DNA of 64,000 nt from Paenibacillus psychroresistens. Lineage in GTDB: Bacteria; Bacillota; Bacilli; Paenibacillales; NBRC-103111. The notes beneath the pieces are model-generated. The model was not told the DNA's origin and did not search any database. It saw only the letters and a program-made list of their open reading frames with translations. Positions 8,517 to 16,342 of the stretch are shown here, piece after piece. The DNA lies in the NCBI RefSeq assembly GCF_009728935.1, contig NZ_CP034235.1, positions 7,279,501-7,343,500 of the forward strand, written 5' to 3'. Within the stretch, counting starts at the first letter, position 1. Every line of letters begins with the position of its first letter. The translations under genes and the position numbers were made by a program.

Positions 8517-9005
8517 TTAAAGCGGTGCCGCCGCTTTAAATCAAGGGATTACTGCTACCTGTGCTTTTTAAAGCGGTGGCGCCGCTTTAAATCATGAGTT
8601 CACTGCTTCCTAAGCATTTTAAAGCGGTGGCGCCACTTTAAATCATGAGATCACCGCCTCCAGAGCTTTTTAAAGCGGTGGCGCCGCTTTAAATCATGAG
8701 ATCACCGCCTCCAGAGCTTTTTAAAGCGGTGGCGCCGCTTTAAATCATGAGATCACCGCCTCCAGAGCTTTTTAAAGCGGTGGCGCCGCTTTAAATCATG
8801 AGTTCACTGCTTCCTGTGCTTTTTAAAGCGGTCGCGCCGCTTTAAATCACGGGATTACTGCTTCCTGTGCTTTTTAAAGCGGTGTCGTCGCTTTAAATCA
8901 TGAGATCACCGCCTCCAGAGCTTTTTAAAGCGGTGGCGCCGCTTTAAATCATGAGATCACCGCCTCCAGAGCTTTTTAAAGCGGTGGCGCCGCTTTAAAT
9001 CATGA
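8517..9005. repeat. Ten-unit 51-bp tandem repeat, each unit with a palindromic hairpin
   Basis: The motif AGCGGT recurs at 8521, 8572, 8623, 8674, 8725, 8776, 8827, 8878, 8929 and 8980, an exact 51-base period. Each unit has a palindrome of the form TTTAAAGCGG-5 nt-CCGCTTTAAA and a 26-28 base spacer. Spacers come in two types, one with GATCACCGCCTCCAGAG and one with (T/A)TCACTGCTTCCTGTG, arranged in blocks. The unit at 8623 has one arm mismatch (CCACTTT). The unit at 8878 has G-to-T changes in the loop that mostly keep the stem. No coding role is apparent, and the stretch 8378-8994 holds nothing else apart from the sigma-gene promoter region. Confidence 0.95.
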
Positions 9006-9522
9006 GCGAATGGGATGTTAGTTCTTTATAATAAAAAATAGTTGCATGCAATTCACCATTTGCCGATTTAGCATAGTTGGGAATCCGTCCAGCCTGAATA
9101 TAGCCCATTGAAGCATAGAGTAAATTGGAAGGATCGCCTTCTCTTGTATCGAGAATTAATAATGACCTTCTCTCCTGAATGGCTCTTTCTTCGGCGTTTT
9201 GCATCAGTAAACGGCCAATACCCTGCCGTCGGTAATCGGGATGTGTCATTAGCTTGGCAATTTCAGCTCTGAATCCACCGTTCTGTTTAGTGGATAAATG
9301 GAGCTGTACGCTACCAACAAGCTGATTGTTAATAAGTGCAACTAATAGAATTACTTCAGGAGCTAGTACAGTATTCCAATATCTCAGAGCACTCGTTAAA
9401 TCTAGTGGAGGCAAAAAACCAATTGAGGCACCATCTTCTACTACTCGAATTAGCAGCTCAGAAAGCTCATCAGCATGCTCTTCAATGGCTTCTAATTGCT
9501 CGATCTTTAAATTAATATTCAT
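8995..9522 (-). CDS. GNAT family N-acetyltransferase
   Basis: This is a single-domain acetyl-CoA-dependent acetyltransferase of 175 residues. The acetyl-CoA loop is MTHPDYRRQGIGRLLMQNAEERA (R-x-x-G-x-G/A type), followed by LLILDTREGDPSNLLYASMGYIQAG, the usual GNAT motif B. The substrate is unknown. GGAGGAAACTAAC precedes the ATG at 9522; the frame from 9537 uses a TTG inside that site. The last residues (SLMI) and the TAA stop are supplied by the edge of the 51-bp repeat array, so the array has grown into or replaced the original 3' end. It is divergent from a LysR gene, a common arrangement for LysR targets. Confidence 0.85.
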   Translation of the reverse strand: MNINLKIEQLEAIEEHADELSELLIRVVEDGASIGFLPPLDLTSALRYWNTVLAPEVILLVALINNQLVGSVQLHLSTKQNGGFRAEIAKLMTHPDYRRQGIGRLLMQNAEERAIQERRSLLILDTREGDPSNLLYASMGYIQAGRIPNYAKSANGELHATIFYYKELTSHSLMI

Positions 9523-9580
9523 GTTAGTTTCCTCCAAATCGATATAGTAAAATTTTAATCGATAGCTTACAATTTGTATA

Positions 9581-9593
9581 ACGAATTATTCGT
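9581..9593. promoter_or_regulatory. Palindrome in the GNAT/LysR intergenic region
   Basis: ACGAATTATTCGT is a perfect 13-base dyad between the divergent GNAT and LysR genes, next to an AT-rich TATTATAATAA. It fits the position and size of a LysR-type site; binding is inferred. Confidence 0.45.
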
Positions 9594-9633
9594 ATTATAA
9601 TAATTCACATTTCAAATCATCGAGGTGCATATT

Positions 9634-10494
9634 GTGGATATATCACAGCTAGAAGCATTCTTATCCGTGTGTAAAATCCTGAACTTCACAAAAGCCTCTG
9701 AGTATTTACATATCTCCCAATCTGCTGTTACTGCAAGGATAAAAGCGTTAGAACGCACAATAGGCAAAACATTATTTCTACGTGATAATCGAAATGTAAG
9801 CTTAACTCAAGCGGGTATCGCTTACCTCCCTTACGCCGAGAGGATGCTGCATTTATTTGAAGAAAGCAAGATAACTTTACAAGAAGAATTAGAGGATTAT
9901 CTCATTTTAAGCGGGCCTGGTTCCGTCTGGCATTACTACTACTTGCAGCATATTCTTGCTTTTAGAGAAAACCATCCCAAGGTTGCGATTAAATTTCTAA
10001 GTTATATCGATCCAAGCTACATGATCCGCGATCTTTTACTGGATGGAATCGTACATGTTGCCATTAGATATGACCCGCCTGAACACCCACAAATTTCTAA
10101 ACACTTCTTATTCGAGGACCAGAATATCCTTGTATCGGCCAAAAAAATCGACTCCGCTATTAGCAGAGCCGATTTCTTCACTCGTGATTACTGTCATATA
10201 GAATGGGGTTCACCCTTTGCAGAATGGTTTTCTAGTATTGTTGGAGCCGGATACGTCCCTGCACTTCAAACCGATCACTCCACTATTATGCTTACTATGC
10301 TTTTACAAGGAGCAGGATTTGGATTCTTACCGCGATTTATTGCCCAGCCTTATCTTGATTCTCAGAAGCTATTTGAACTTCAATCTGAATTTAATACTCC
10401 TATTACTAAGGCATATGCGCTTTATTTGACAAAGAATCAGGACCATCCTAACGTAAAACTAAGTTTAAAAATGCTAGGTGTTGAATTAGTTTAA
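9634..10494 (+). CDS. LysR family transcriptional regulator
   Basis: The N-terminal winged HTH is clear: MDISQLEAFLSVCKILNFTK, then ASEYLHISQSAVTARIKALE (residues 1-60). An effector-binding domain of the periplasmic-binding-protein fold follows (about 90-285). The open frame starts earlier at a GTG (9625), but GAGGTG at 9621-9626 is the ribosome site for the GTG at 9634, which gives the canonical LysR start. The gene is divergent from the GNAT acetyltransferase, which is the likeliest target. The effector is unknown. Confidence 0.87.
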   Translation: MDISQLEAFLSVCKILNFTKASEYLHISQSAVTARIKALERTIGKTLFLRDNRNVSLTQAGIAYLPYAERMLHLFEESKITLQEELEDYLILSGPGSVWHYYYLQHILAFRENHPKVAIKFLSYIDPSYMIRDLLLDGIVHVAIRYDPPEHPQISKHFLFEDQNILVSAKKIDSAISRADFFTRDYCHIEWGSPFAEWFSSIVGAGYVPALQTDHSTIMLTMLLQGAGFGFLPRFIAQPYLDSQKLFELQSEFNTPITKAYALYLTKNQDHPNVKLSLKMLGVELV

Positions 10495-10526
10495 TGAATC
10501 CTCCATACTTTAATTAATCCATACAA

Positions 10527-10567
10527 TAAAAAAACGTCGTTTGCTCCATATGAGGAGATAAACGACG
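10527..10567 (-). terminator. Terminator of the stalk-domain protein gene
   Basis: CGTCGTTT (10535-10542) pairs with AAACGACG (10560-10567), with inner pairing CTCC/GGAG. On the minus strand it is followed by a run of T residues (A-run 10527-10534 on +). Confidence 0.85.
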
Positions 10568-10576
10568 CAAATTATA

Positions 10577-12469
10577 TTATTGTCCAAAACCTCGTAAATA
10601 GTCTTCTACCAGATACTCTGCATTGTAGCTGTCCGGGGACAGCCAGTTTAAGTAGAAATCACCAAAGAGATTGTAGAGATAATTACTCGTATATCTATTG
10701 CTATAGGCTGCAAAAACGCTATACATTTCGCCTACTGTATTTACATGCTTGCGTCCCAATTCATCCGTCCAACTAACTTTTTGCTTCAAATTCACAACAC
10801 GGATATCGACGACTTTTAAGCTCGTCATTTGATTCTTTTTATCCGCTTTGAAATAAATCTTGATGGACTTTTCATACGGATGGCCTTTCAGTATCTTCCA
10901 ACCAGCCATATCACCTGTAGCCGGTGCTTCAGTCATTTTACTGCTATTTGTGGGTTTAGCAACGGTTACTAGCTTGGCTGTTACGACTAATTGCCCCGCT
11001 CCCATAGCTATATTCAATTGCTCTTTTTTTGCATCCCACTTCAGCTTGGCCCCTAATGCTGTGGTTAGCAGATCACTAGCAAAAAGAGTCTCGCCTTTAT
11101 TCTCGATCGGAGCTCCCTTCATGGCAACAACCTCACCATTCACCTTAGCCTTTGCGCTTCCTTTGGTAATCTCAATCGTGGTGTCTCCGACCACAATGCT
11201 GTATACCTTTGTAGTCGCTGCATACGTTGAAGTTCCTCCCAAAGCTTGAAAAACAGATTTGATCGGTACATAGGTAACTCCCTTAACTTGTTTAGCGTTC
11301 TCGAGCACATTTTTCAAGCTGGACGTGATTACCATCGTCTGTCTCACACCGTTTACTTGAACGGTAAAATTAGTGTCGCCCACTCCCAAAGATTTGAGTG
11401 CTCCATCATCAGTCAACTTAAGAAGGTGAGGTTGATCTATGGTAATGTCGGCTTGCCCCCAAGGGAAATCAACTTTAGTACCTGAATCATACTCAAGCGT
11501 AATCCATGGCTTGATCGTGTCGCCAACCTTAGGAAAGCGCGTTGGAATCGTAAGCTTTAAGCTCTTTACATGTATCGGGGTAAAAGGCGCTGTTTTCCCA
11601 TCCTGATATCCCACCCAAGTTCCATCCGTTTTTTGAGCATATATGGATACACTGCTGTTGCCACTCACAATTTGTTGAATCTGATCGATCCCACTTACCT
11701 GTACCAAACTAAAACGCTCTTTATCAGATGAACCGCTCCCACCACTTGCCCATACACTTCCATCCTTTTTAGCAATTAACAACTGATCGCCATTTAACTC
11801 TATATCTACACCATCTGTAGTCATAAGCTCCGGAATAGGCTTAAGTGTCTTTAAATCAAAATGGTTGGTATTATAAAGAACCACTTTTCCATCTTCGTAT
11901 AATACAGCTGCTGTATCACCATAAACTTGTATCTTGCGAATAGCACCGGCATTGGCAACTTGCTCTAACTTAGCTGGTTTGGAGGTTTGATCGTAATATC
12001 TCAAAAGCTCCCCATCCGTGGAGACTATAATAAAGCGACCGTTATCTTCATCAAACATAGAGGCTGCTTTAAAAGCGGACAGCTGTTTAACCTCTTTATT
12101 CTTAGTGGTCCAGAGTGTCCCGTCCGTTTTCAACCAATAATATTGGTTTATTTGTTTAACATTATTTGCATCTGGCACAAAGCTAGGTTGGCTATTGTCC
12201 CAGTGAATAAGCTCCCCATCTTTAGTAATCCCGTAGCCAAAACCACTGCCCCCGGCAATTTGAGTTAAATTAAAATTCCGGTTTACATCCAATCTCCCAA
12301 CCACAAACCAGAAAGAGCCATCATCCATCAAAGGCGTCCCATCTGACTGCACAGATACAACTTTGGGTGGAGTAAGTGTGGAATCCCCAAAGACAGTACC
12401 ACTAGTATTAGGAAGAATCAAACCTACCATTACCATTAAAACTAAAATACGACTTATTACTCTCTTCAA
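10577..12469 (-). CDS. Secreted stalk-domain protein with RCC1-like beta-propeller
   Basis: A signal peptide (residues 1-28) leads into repeated segments of the form DGTLW / DGSVWASGG / DGELIHW (about 40-290), which suggests an RCC1-like propeller. A linker domain follows. Residues about 395-490 carry KGVTYVPIKSVFQALGG and a following KAKVNGEVVAMKGAP, the copper amine oxidase N-terminal-like stalk domain common in Paenibacillus surface proteins. The last 140 residues are unassigned. The start is a TTG at 12469 with AGGGGG eight bases before it. The gene is a single unit with its own terminator. The function is probably wall-associated; no enzymatic residues were recognised. Confidence 0.8.
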   Translation of the reverse strand: MKRVISRILVLMVMVGLILPNTSGTVFGDSTLTPPKVVSVQSDGTPLMDDGSFWFVVGRLDVNRNFNLTQIAGGSGFGYGITKDGELIHWDNSQPSFVPDANNVKQINQYYWLKTDGTLWTTKNKEVKQLSAFKAASMFDEDNGRFIIVSTDGELLRYYDQTSKPAKLEQVANAGAIRKIQVYGDTAAVLYEDGKVVLYNTNHFDLKTLKPIPELMTTDGVDIELNGDQLLIAKKDGSVWASGGSGSSDKERFSLVQVSGIDQIQQIVSGNSSVSIYAQKTDGTWVGYQDGKTAPFTPIHVKSLKLTIPTRFPKVGDTIKPWITLEYDSGTKVDFPWGQADITIDQPHLLKLTDDGALKSLGVGDTNFTVQVNGVRQTMVITSSLKNVLENAKQVKGVTYVPIKSVFQALGGTSTYAATTKVYSIVVGDTTIEITKGSAKAKVNGEVVAMKGAPIENKGETLFASDLLTTALGAKLKWDAKKEQLNIAMGAGQLVVTAKLVTVAKPTNSSKMTEAPATGDMAGWKILKGHPYEKSIKIYFKADKKNQMTSLKVVDIRVVNLKQKVSWTDELGRKHVNTVGEMYSVFAAYSNRYTSNYLYNLFGDFYLNWLSPDSYNAEYLVEDYLRGFGQ

Positions 12470-12560
12470 GCTGAATTCCCCCTGCTTTCATTACGAATAT
12501 ACATATAATACCATCATATCCGACAAATTTCTATCTTTTCCGACACTTGTAATCCCTACC

Positions 12561-13160
12561 CTACCTAGCTTGGACTGGCGGAAGCATTAGATGGTTTAAT
12601 TGAGCATACTGCAAAAGCATGATCGTTTTACCGTCCTTAATTTCCCCTTCTCTGATCATCTCAATTGCGTCCGCAAAAGCTAGTTCAAGCACCTCAATAT
12701 TCTCTTGTTCTTCGATCAAGCCGCCACCCTCATTTACAAGCATATCCTTGGAATATTCAGCAACAAAAAAATGTAAAAGCTCCGTAACCGAACCAGGTGA
12801 CATGTAAGCTTCACCTATTTTGATAGGCTGCGAAATATGATACCCTGTTTCCTCTTCCGTTTCTCTCCGAATGCATTCCTCCGGGCTATCTTTATCAAGA
12901 AGTCCTGCGCAGGTTTCAATCAGCATACCTGATTCATTTCCGTTAATGTACGTTGGAAGACGAAATTGACGTGTCAGAATGACGGTTTGTTGAACACTAT
13001 TATATAGTAAAATCGTAGCTCCATTCCCACGATCATAGGCCTCTCTACTCTGAGTTCCCCATGTTCCAGCTTTATTCTGATAATCAAAGGTGATTTTCCT
13101 TAAAACGTACCAATTGTCCGAAAGCAACTCATTATGCTTAATAATAACTCTTGGATTCAT
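12561..13160 (-). CDS. nudK: NudK-like Nudix hydrolase (nucleoside-diphosphate-sugar pyrophosphatase)
   Basis: This is a 199-residue Nudix protein. The Nudix helix reads GLLDKDSPEECIRRETEEET (about residues 87-106), which matches the compact form seen in NudK (GDP-mannose pyrophosphatase). A Ser stands where NudK has the first Glu, but the REx2EE core that binds Mg is intact. REAYDRGNGATILLYN and TRQFRLPTYING, upstream of the box, are typical of the ADP-sugar/GDP-mannose pyrophosphatase subgroup. GGAGATAG precedes the ATG at 13160. The gene stands alone; the substrate assignment is by family. Confidence 0.8.
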   Translation of the reverse strand: MNPRVIIKHNELLSDNWYVLRKITFDYQNKAGTWGTQSREAYDRGNGATILLYNSVQQTVILTRQFRLPTYINGNESGMLIETCAGLLDKDSPEECIRRETEEETGYHISQPIKIGEAYMSPGSVTELLHFFVAEYSKDMLVNEGGGLIEEQENIEVLELAFADAIEMIREGEIKDGKTIMLLQYAQLNHLMLPPVQAR

Positions 13161-13372
13161 TTGCTATCTCCGTCCTAACTCAAACTCATATTTTTTAGAT
13201 GATCCGTCGTTTATGTATTTATCTTACCAATTCAAGCTAGCAGGAACAATCAGAGAATATTGATAATAAGTATGACAATATTGACCTTGTTATAATTACA
13301 AATACGCGCTATCATTCAGTATATACAATAAAGTAATAACAATATTGCTCTCTTGAAATGAGGTTGCTTACC

Positions 13373-14251
13373 ATGCTGTCCCCCTCATCTTATGCTTTCC
13401 GTACGATGGAAGAAACGCTCTCCCCCTTTATCTCCCTTGCTTCAATTGGATGGAACTCTATACAATCCGCAGATTATTCCTTTGATGTATCGAAGCGTTC
13501 TGATCCTGGGCACATCATATTTCAGCTTACTTTGTCAGGTGAAGGTAGAATACGGATCGATGAGAGGAGTCATAAACTGCCGGCTGGAAGTGGTTTTCTA
13601 ATCAAAGTTCCCAGCAGCTTTCACTATTATTATGAGCAGGATTCCGCTGAGCCTTGGGAGTTTATTTGGATGAATCTCAAAGGACAGGATGCGCATTTAT
13701 TCTGCGAACGATTAGTGAGCAGCCAAGCTCCAATTATACATCTCCATTCACAAGCTGAGCCCTTACAACAATTCTGGAAAATATATCGGGAAATCTCAAA
13801 TGAAGGACTTCGAGATTCACGACGGATATCAGTGTTGGTTTATGAATGGGTTTTAGCGATGGCTGCGTACGAAAAAGATAAAAGCCTCAGCACAAATCGT
13901 ATGAATCCAACTATCCTACTAGCAGAGAAATTCATGAGTGAAAATTATGAAAAAGGTCTAACACTTGAAGAAATAGCCGGCTATGCAGGGGTTTCCAAGC
14001 ACTACCTATGCAGGCTTTTTCAAAAGCATTCCGAATTGGCACCTATGGAGTACCTGAGACGCCGACGCATTGAAGCTGCCGCTTCCTCCTTACGTAATAC
14101 AGATTGGTCTATTCATAAATTGGCTCAGCAATGCGGCTTCGATAGCGTAAGTTATTTTGGCAAAATATTTCGCAGCTATTTCAACATGAGTCCAAGCGAA
14201 TATCGCAATAAGGAGCTCGAATTTCCTTATAAAAATATTTATTTTGATTAA
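13373..14251 (+). CDS. AraC family regulator (cupin sensor), upstream of the rhamnosidase operon's end
   Basis: An N-terminal cupin-like sensor (residues about 20-150, with GEGRIRIDERSHKLPAGSGFL) is followed by two HTH motifs (about 195-290: TLEEIAGYAGVSKHYLCRLFQKH and WSIHKLAQQCGFDSVSYFGKIFR). AraC proteins of this layout control sugar-use genes. GAGGTT lies ten bases before the ATG at 13373; the earlier ATG at 13358 overlaps that site. The gene converges with the GH78 operon, five bases from its end, and is a probable partner. Confidence 0.85.
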   Translation: MLSPSSYAFRTMEETLSPFISLASIGWNSIQSADYSFDVSKRSDPGHIIFQLTLSGEGRIRIDERSHKLPAGSGFLIKVPSSFHYYYEQDSAEPWEFIWMNLKGQDAHLFCERLVSSQAPIIHLHSQAEPLQQFWKIYREISNEGLRDSRRISVLVYEWVLAMAAYEKDKSLSTNRMNPTILLAEKFMSENYEKGLTLEEIAGYAGVSKHYLCRLFQKHSELAPMEYLRRRRIEAAASSLRNTDWSIHKLAQQCGFDSVSYFGKIFRSYFNMSPSEYRNKELEFPYKNIYFD

Positions 14252-14256
14252 TCCAT

Positions 14257-16341
14257 CTAATATAAGATTTCATATAAAAACTCAGGTCGATCTAACATGA
14301 GCTCGTACCTCTTGTTACCCATACTTTGGAAGATACCTTCATTGGCAGTAGGCAACTGCTCACTTGTTATCTCTAGAATCCCAACACCCGACCGGTTTGT
14401 GTGTACACGAATTCTCGATTTATCCATGAATACGGCGAGCTCTCCGTTAGGAGTGGGAATCGTCCCTTCGATCCAGTCCAATCCACATAAATTTGGTTTA
14501 ACACGGTATTGCTTGTAACCTGGCTCCTCAGGCGTCACTCCCAAGCCATATTTACCTAGTAAATAAATCGGTGCTGCCCCCCATGCATGGCATAGGCTCT
14601 TCCTAAACTTATCGCCATACATATCGTATTGCAGGTCATCCGCCAAGGCAGGATCATACTCCTCCCAGAACGTGGTAGCTCCCAGATCAAGCATGCCTCC
14701 CCAATAGTCGCGAATCTCCCCAAGCACATGCGCTTGCTCTCCAATATTGCATAAGGCTTCCAGCTCAAAAAACCGCATAAATGGTGTTTTAATTTTCTGA
14801 ACGGTCTCCTCCAAAAGCACATTCTGTCTAACTTGCTCCTCTTGTTCTGCGTTCAAATAACCAAAGCGAAGCGCAAACATGCTTGGATACTTCAAGAGCT
14901 GCTTATTCAACTCACCATCCAGCCGACTATGGATAAATCCGCCTAGTTCTTGGTTCCAGAACACAGAAAAAATGCGTTCCTTCAGCTCCCTAGCAAGCTG
15001 TTCCAACCTACTCCCATTCTCATGGTCAGCCAGTACATTAGCGAAGATCGCCACAATTTCCAAGCTCCGGCAGAAAAGAAGCTGTTCAAAACTCAGCTCA
15101 CCACGACGATCCATCTCCGCCCAATCAACAAATATCCAGTCATCTGGTTGGCCTTCCATCATGCCTTCTTTGTTTCTGCGGTTTAGACAGAATTCTAGCA
15201 AGGATAACATTTTAGGATAGTTTGCTTGAACAAATGCAATATCTCCCGTGTATAGGTAATAATCATGCAAGCTGATAAACCAATAGAAGGTATAGTCCAT
15301 AATGGTATTCATATGTGTTTCGATCGGTTCTTTGCCGCGCAGAGCTATCAAGGTACGTTTGGTCACAGCCTGATCGAAGAATACATAATTATTAATCAAA
15401 AATCCTAGATTCGCATCCCCGCTCCACACCCAACGATCCCGCTTCATGCCATCATATATAAACTCCCGCATATTCATATGAAGTGTATGAGCGGATACCT
15501 CCCAAATCTGATTGATTCGTGCTTCTGAGCAGCGAAACGAACCCTGCTGCTGCAACGGCAAATATTCATATTCATGACTAAGCTCCCGCCAGCTAACTCC
15601 TTCATCTGCCTTCAACTTGATATAACGAAACGCCCGTGTGACTGGAGAGGCATAATCCTGAGGTAAGCTTTCAACATCGACAGCTAGCTTGTCATAGGTT
15701 TCTGCCAGTTCTTCAGCTAAAGCCTCTTCTCTAGACTCACCGTAATAGAGCTGGATAACCCCTTTTCCGACTACTCCCAAAAATTGCACATATCCAAAAG
15801 TTTCTCGCCCAAAATCAACTAGGATCCCGCCATCAACATCAGTAACAGAAACAGGAATTATAGTTTCGTAAGAAAAAGGAAATTTTTGTGGAGGTATATC
15901 AATGTCATTAAAAACACCTGAACCTGCCTTCACCCATTTACCGTTATGCGCCGTTACTTCCCACTCTCCCCCATCATCGGCAATCAGACCTAACGCAGAA
16001 TAAATCGCAGGAATGACCTGATCGCTGAATACACTTATAGTTAGCTCATGTTTTCCAGTGGGAATTAACACGGACGTGATCTTTTGGTGCTCATAGGGTA
16101 TAGGAGTCATGTTATTATCCAGATGCAGGGCAAACTCTCCCTGTACAGATATAGTTAGTTCCTCAGGCTGCGGCAGATCAAACTGTCTGCGAAATTTCAC
16201 GTTGGTATAAGCGGAATCCAACCGCCAAAGTGGAGGAACAATATACCCTCTGAATTGCCGTAATACAGAAACTTTACCATGCAGCCAAATCTCATAATCG
16301 CCGGGGTACCAAACCCATTTGGATAGTTGACTCTCACTCAT
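14257..16341 (-). CDS. GH78-like alpha-L-rhamnosidase, short form
   Basis: This is a cytoplasmic glycosidase with no signal peptide. A beta-rich N-terminal part (1-270) precedes an (alpha/alpha)6 barrel with DGMKRDRWVWSGD at about residue 297 and GATTFWEEYDP at about 553. The second motif holds the presumed catalytic Glu of GH78. The first differs from the DCPQRDERLGW form in the neighbouring gene and resembles the DGxKRDRxVWxGD variant of a separate GH78 subgroup, so the general-acid residue may be placed differently. It starts one base after the upstream rhamnosidase stop (TAA-A-ATG), so translation is probably coupled. The rhamnoside substrate is inferred from the family and from its partner. 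Confidence 0.8.
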   Translation of the reverse strand: MSESQLSKWVWYPGDYEIWLHGKVSVLRQFRGYIVPPLWRLDSAYTNVKFRRQFDLPQPEELTISVQGEFALHLDNNMTPIPYEHQKITSVLIPTGKHELTISVFSDQVIPAIYSALGLIADDGGEWEVTAHNGKWVKAGSGVFNDIDIPPQKFPFSYETIIPVSVTDVDGGILVDFGRETFGYVQFLGVVGKGVIQLYYGESREEALAEELAETYDKLAVDVESLPQDYASPVTRAFRYIKLKADEGVSWRELSHEYEYLPLQQQGSFRCSEARINQIWEVSAHTLHMNMREFIYDGMKRDRWVWSGDANLGFLINNYVFFDQAVTKRTLIALRGKEPIETHMNTIMDYTFYWFISLHDYYLYTGDIAFVQANYPKMLSLLEFCLNRRNKEGMMEGQPDDWIFVDWAEMDRRGELSFEQLLFCRSLEIVAIFANVLADHENGSRLEQLARELKERIFSVFWNQELGGFIHSRLDGELNKQLLKYPSMFALRFGYLNAEQEEQVRQNVLLEETVQKIKTPFMRFFELEALCNIGEQAHVLGEIRDYWGGMLDLGATTFWEEYDPALADDLQYDMYGDKFRKSLCHAWGAAPIYLLGKYGLGVTPEEPGYKQYRVKPNLCGLDWIEGTIPTPNGELAVFMDKSRIRVHTNRSGVGILEITSEQLPTANEGIFQSMGNKRYELMLDRPEFLYEILY

Positions 16342-16342
16342 T

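Noticed and set aside
8517..9005. CRISPR array
   Set aside because: The spacers are not unique (two recurring types), the whole 51-base unit repeats, and no cas gene is present.
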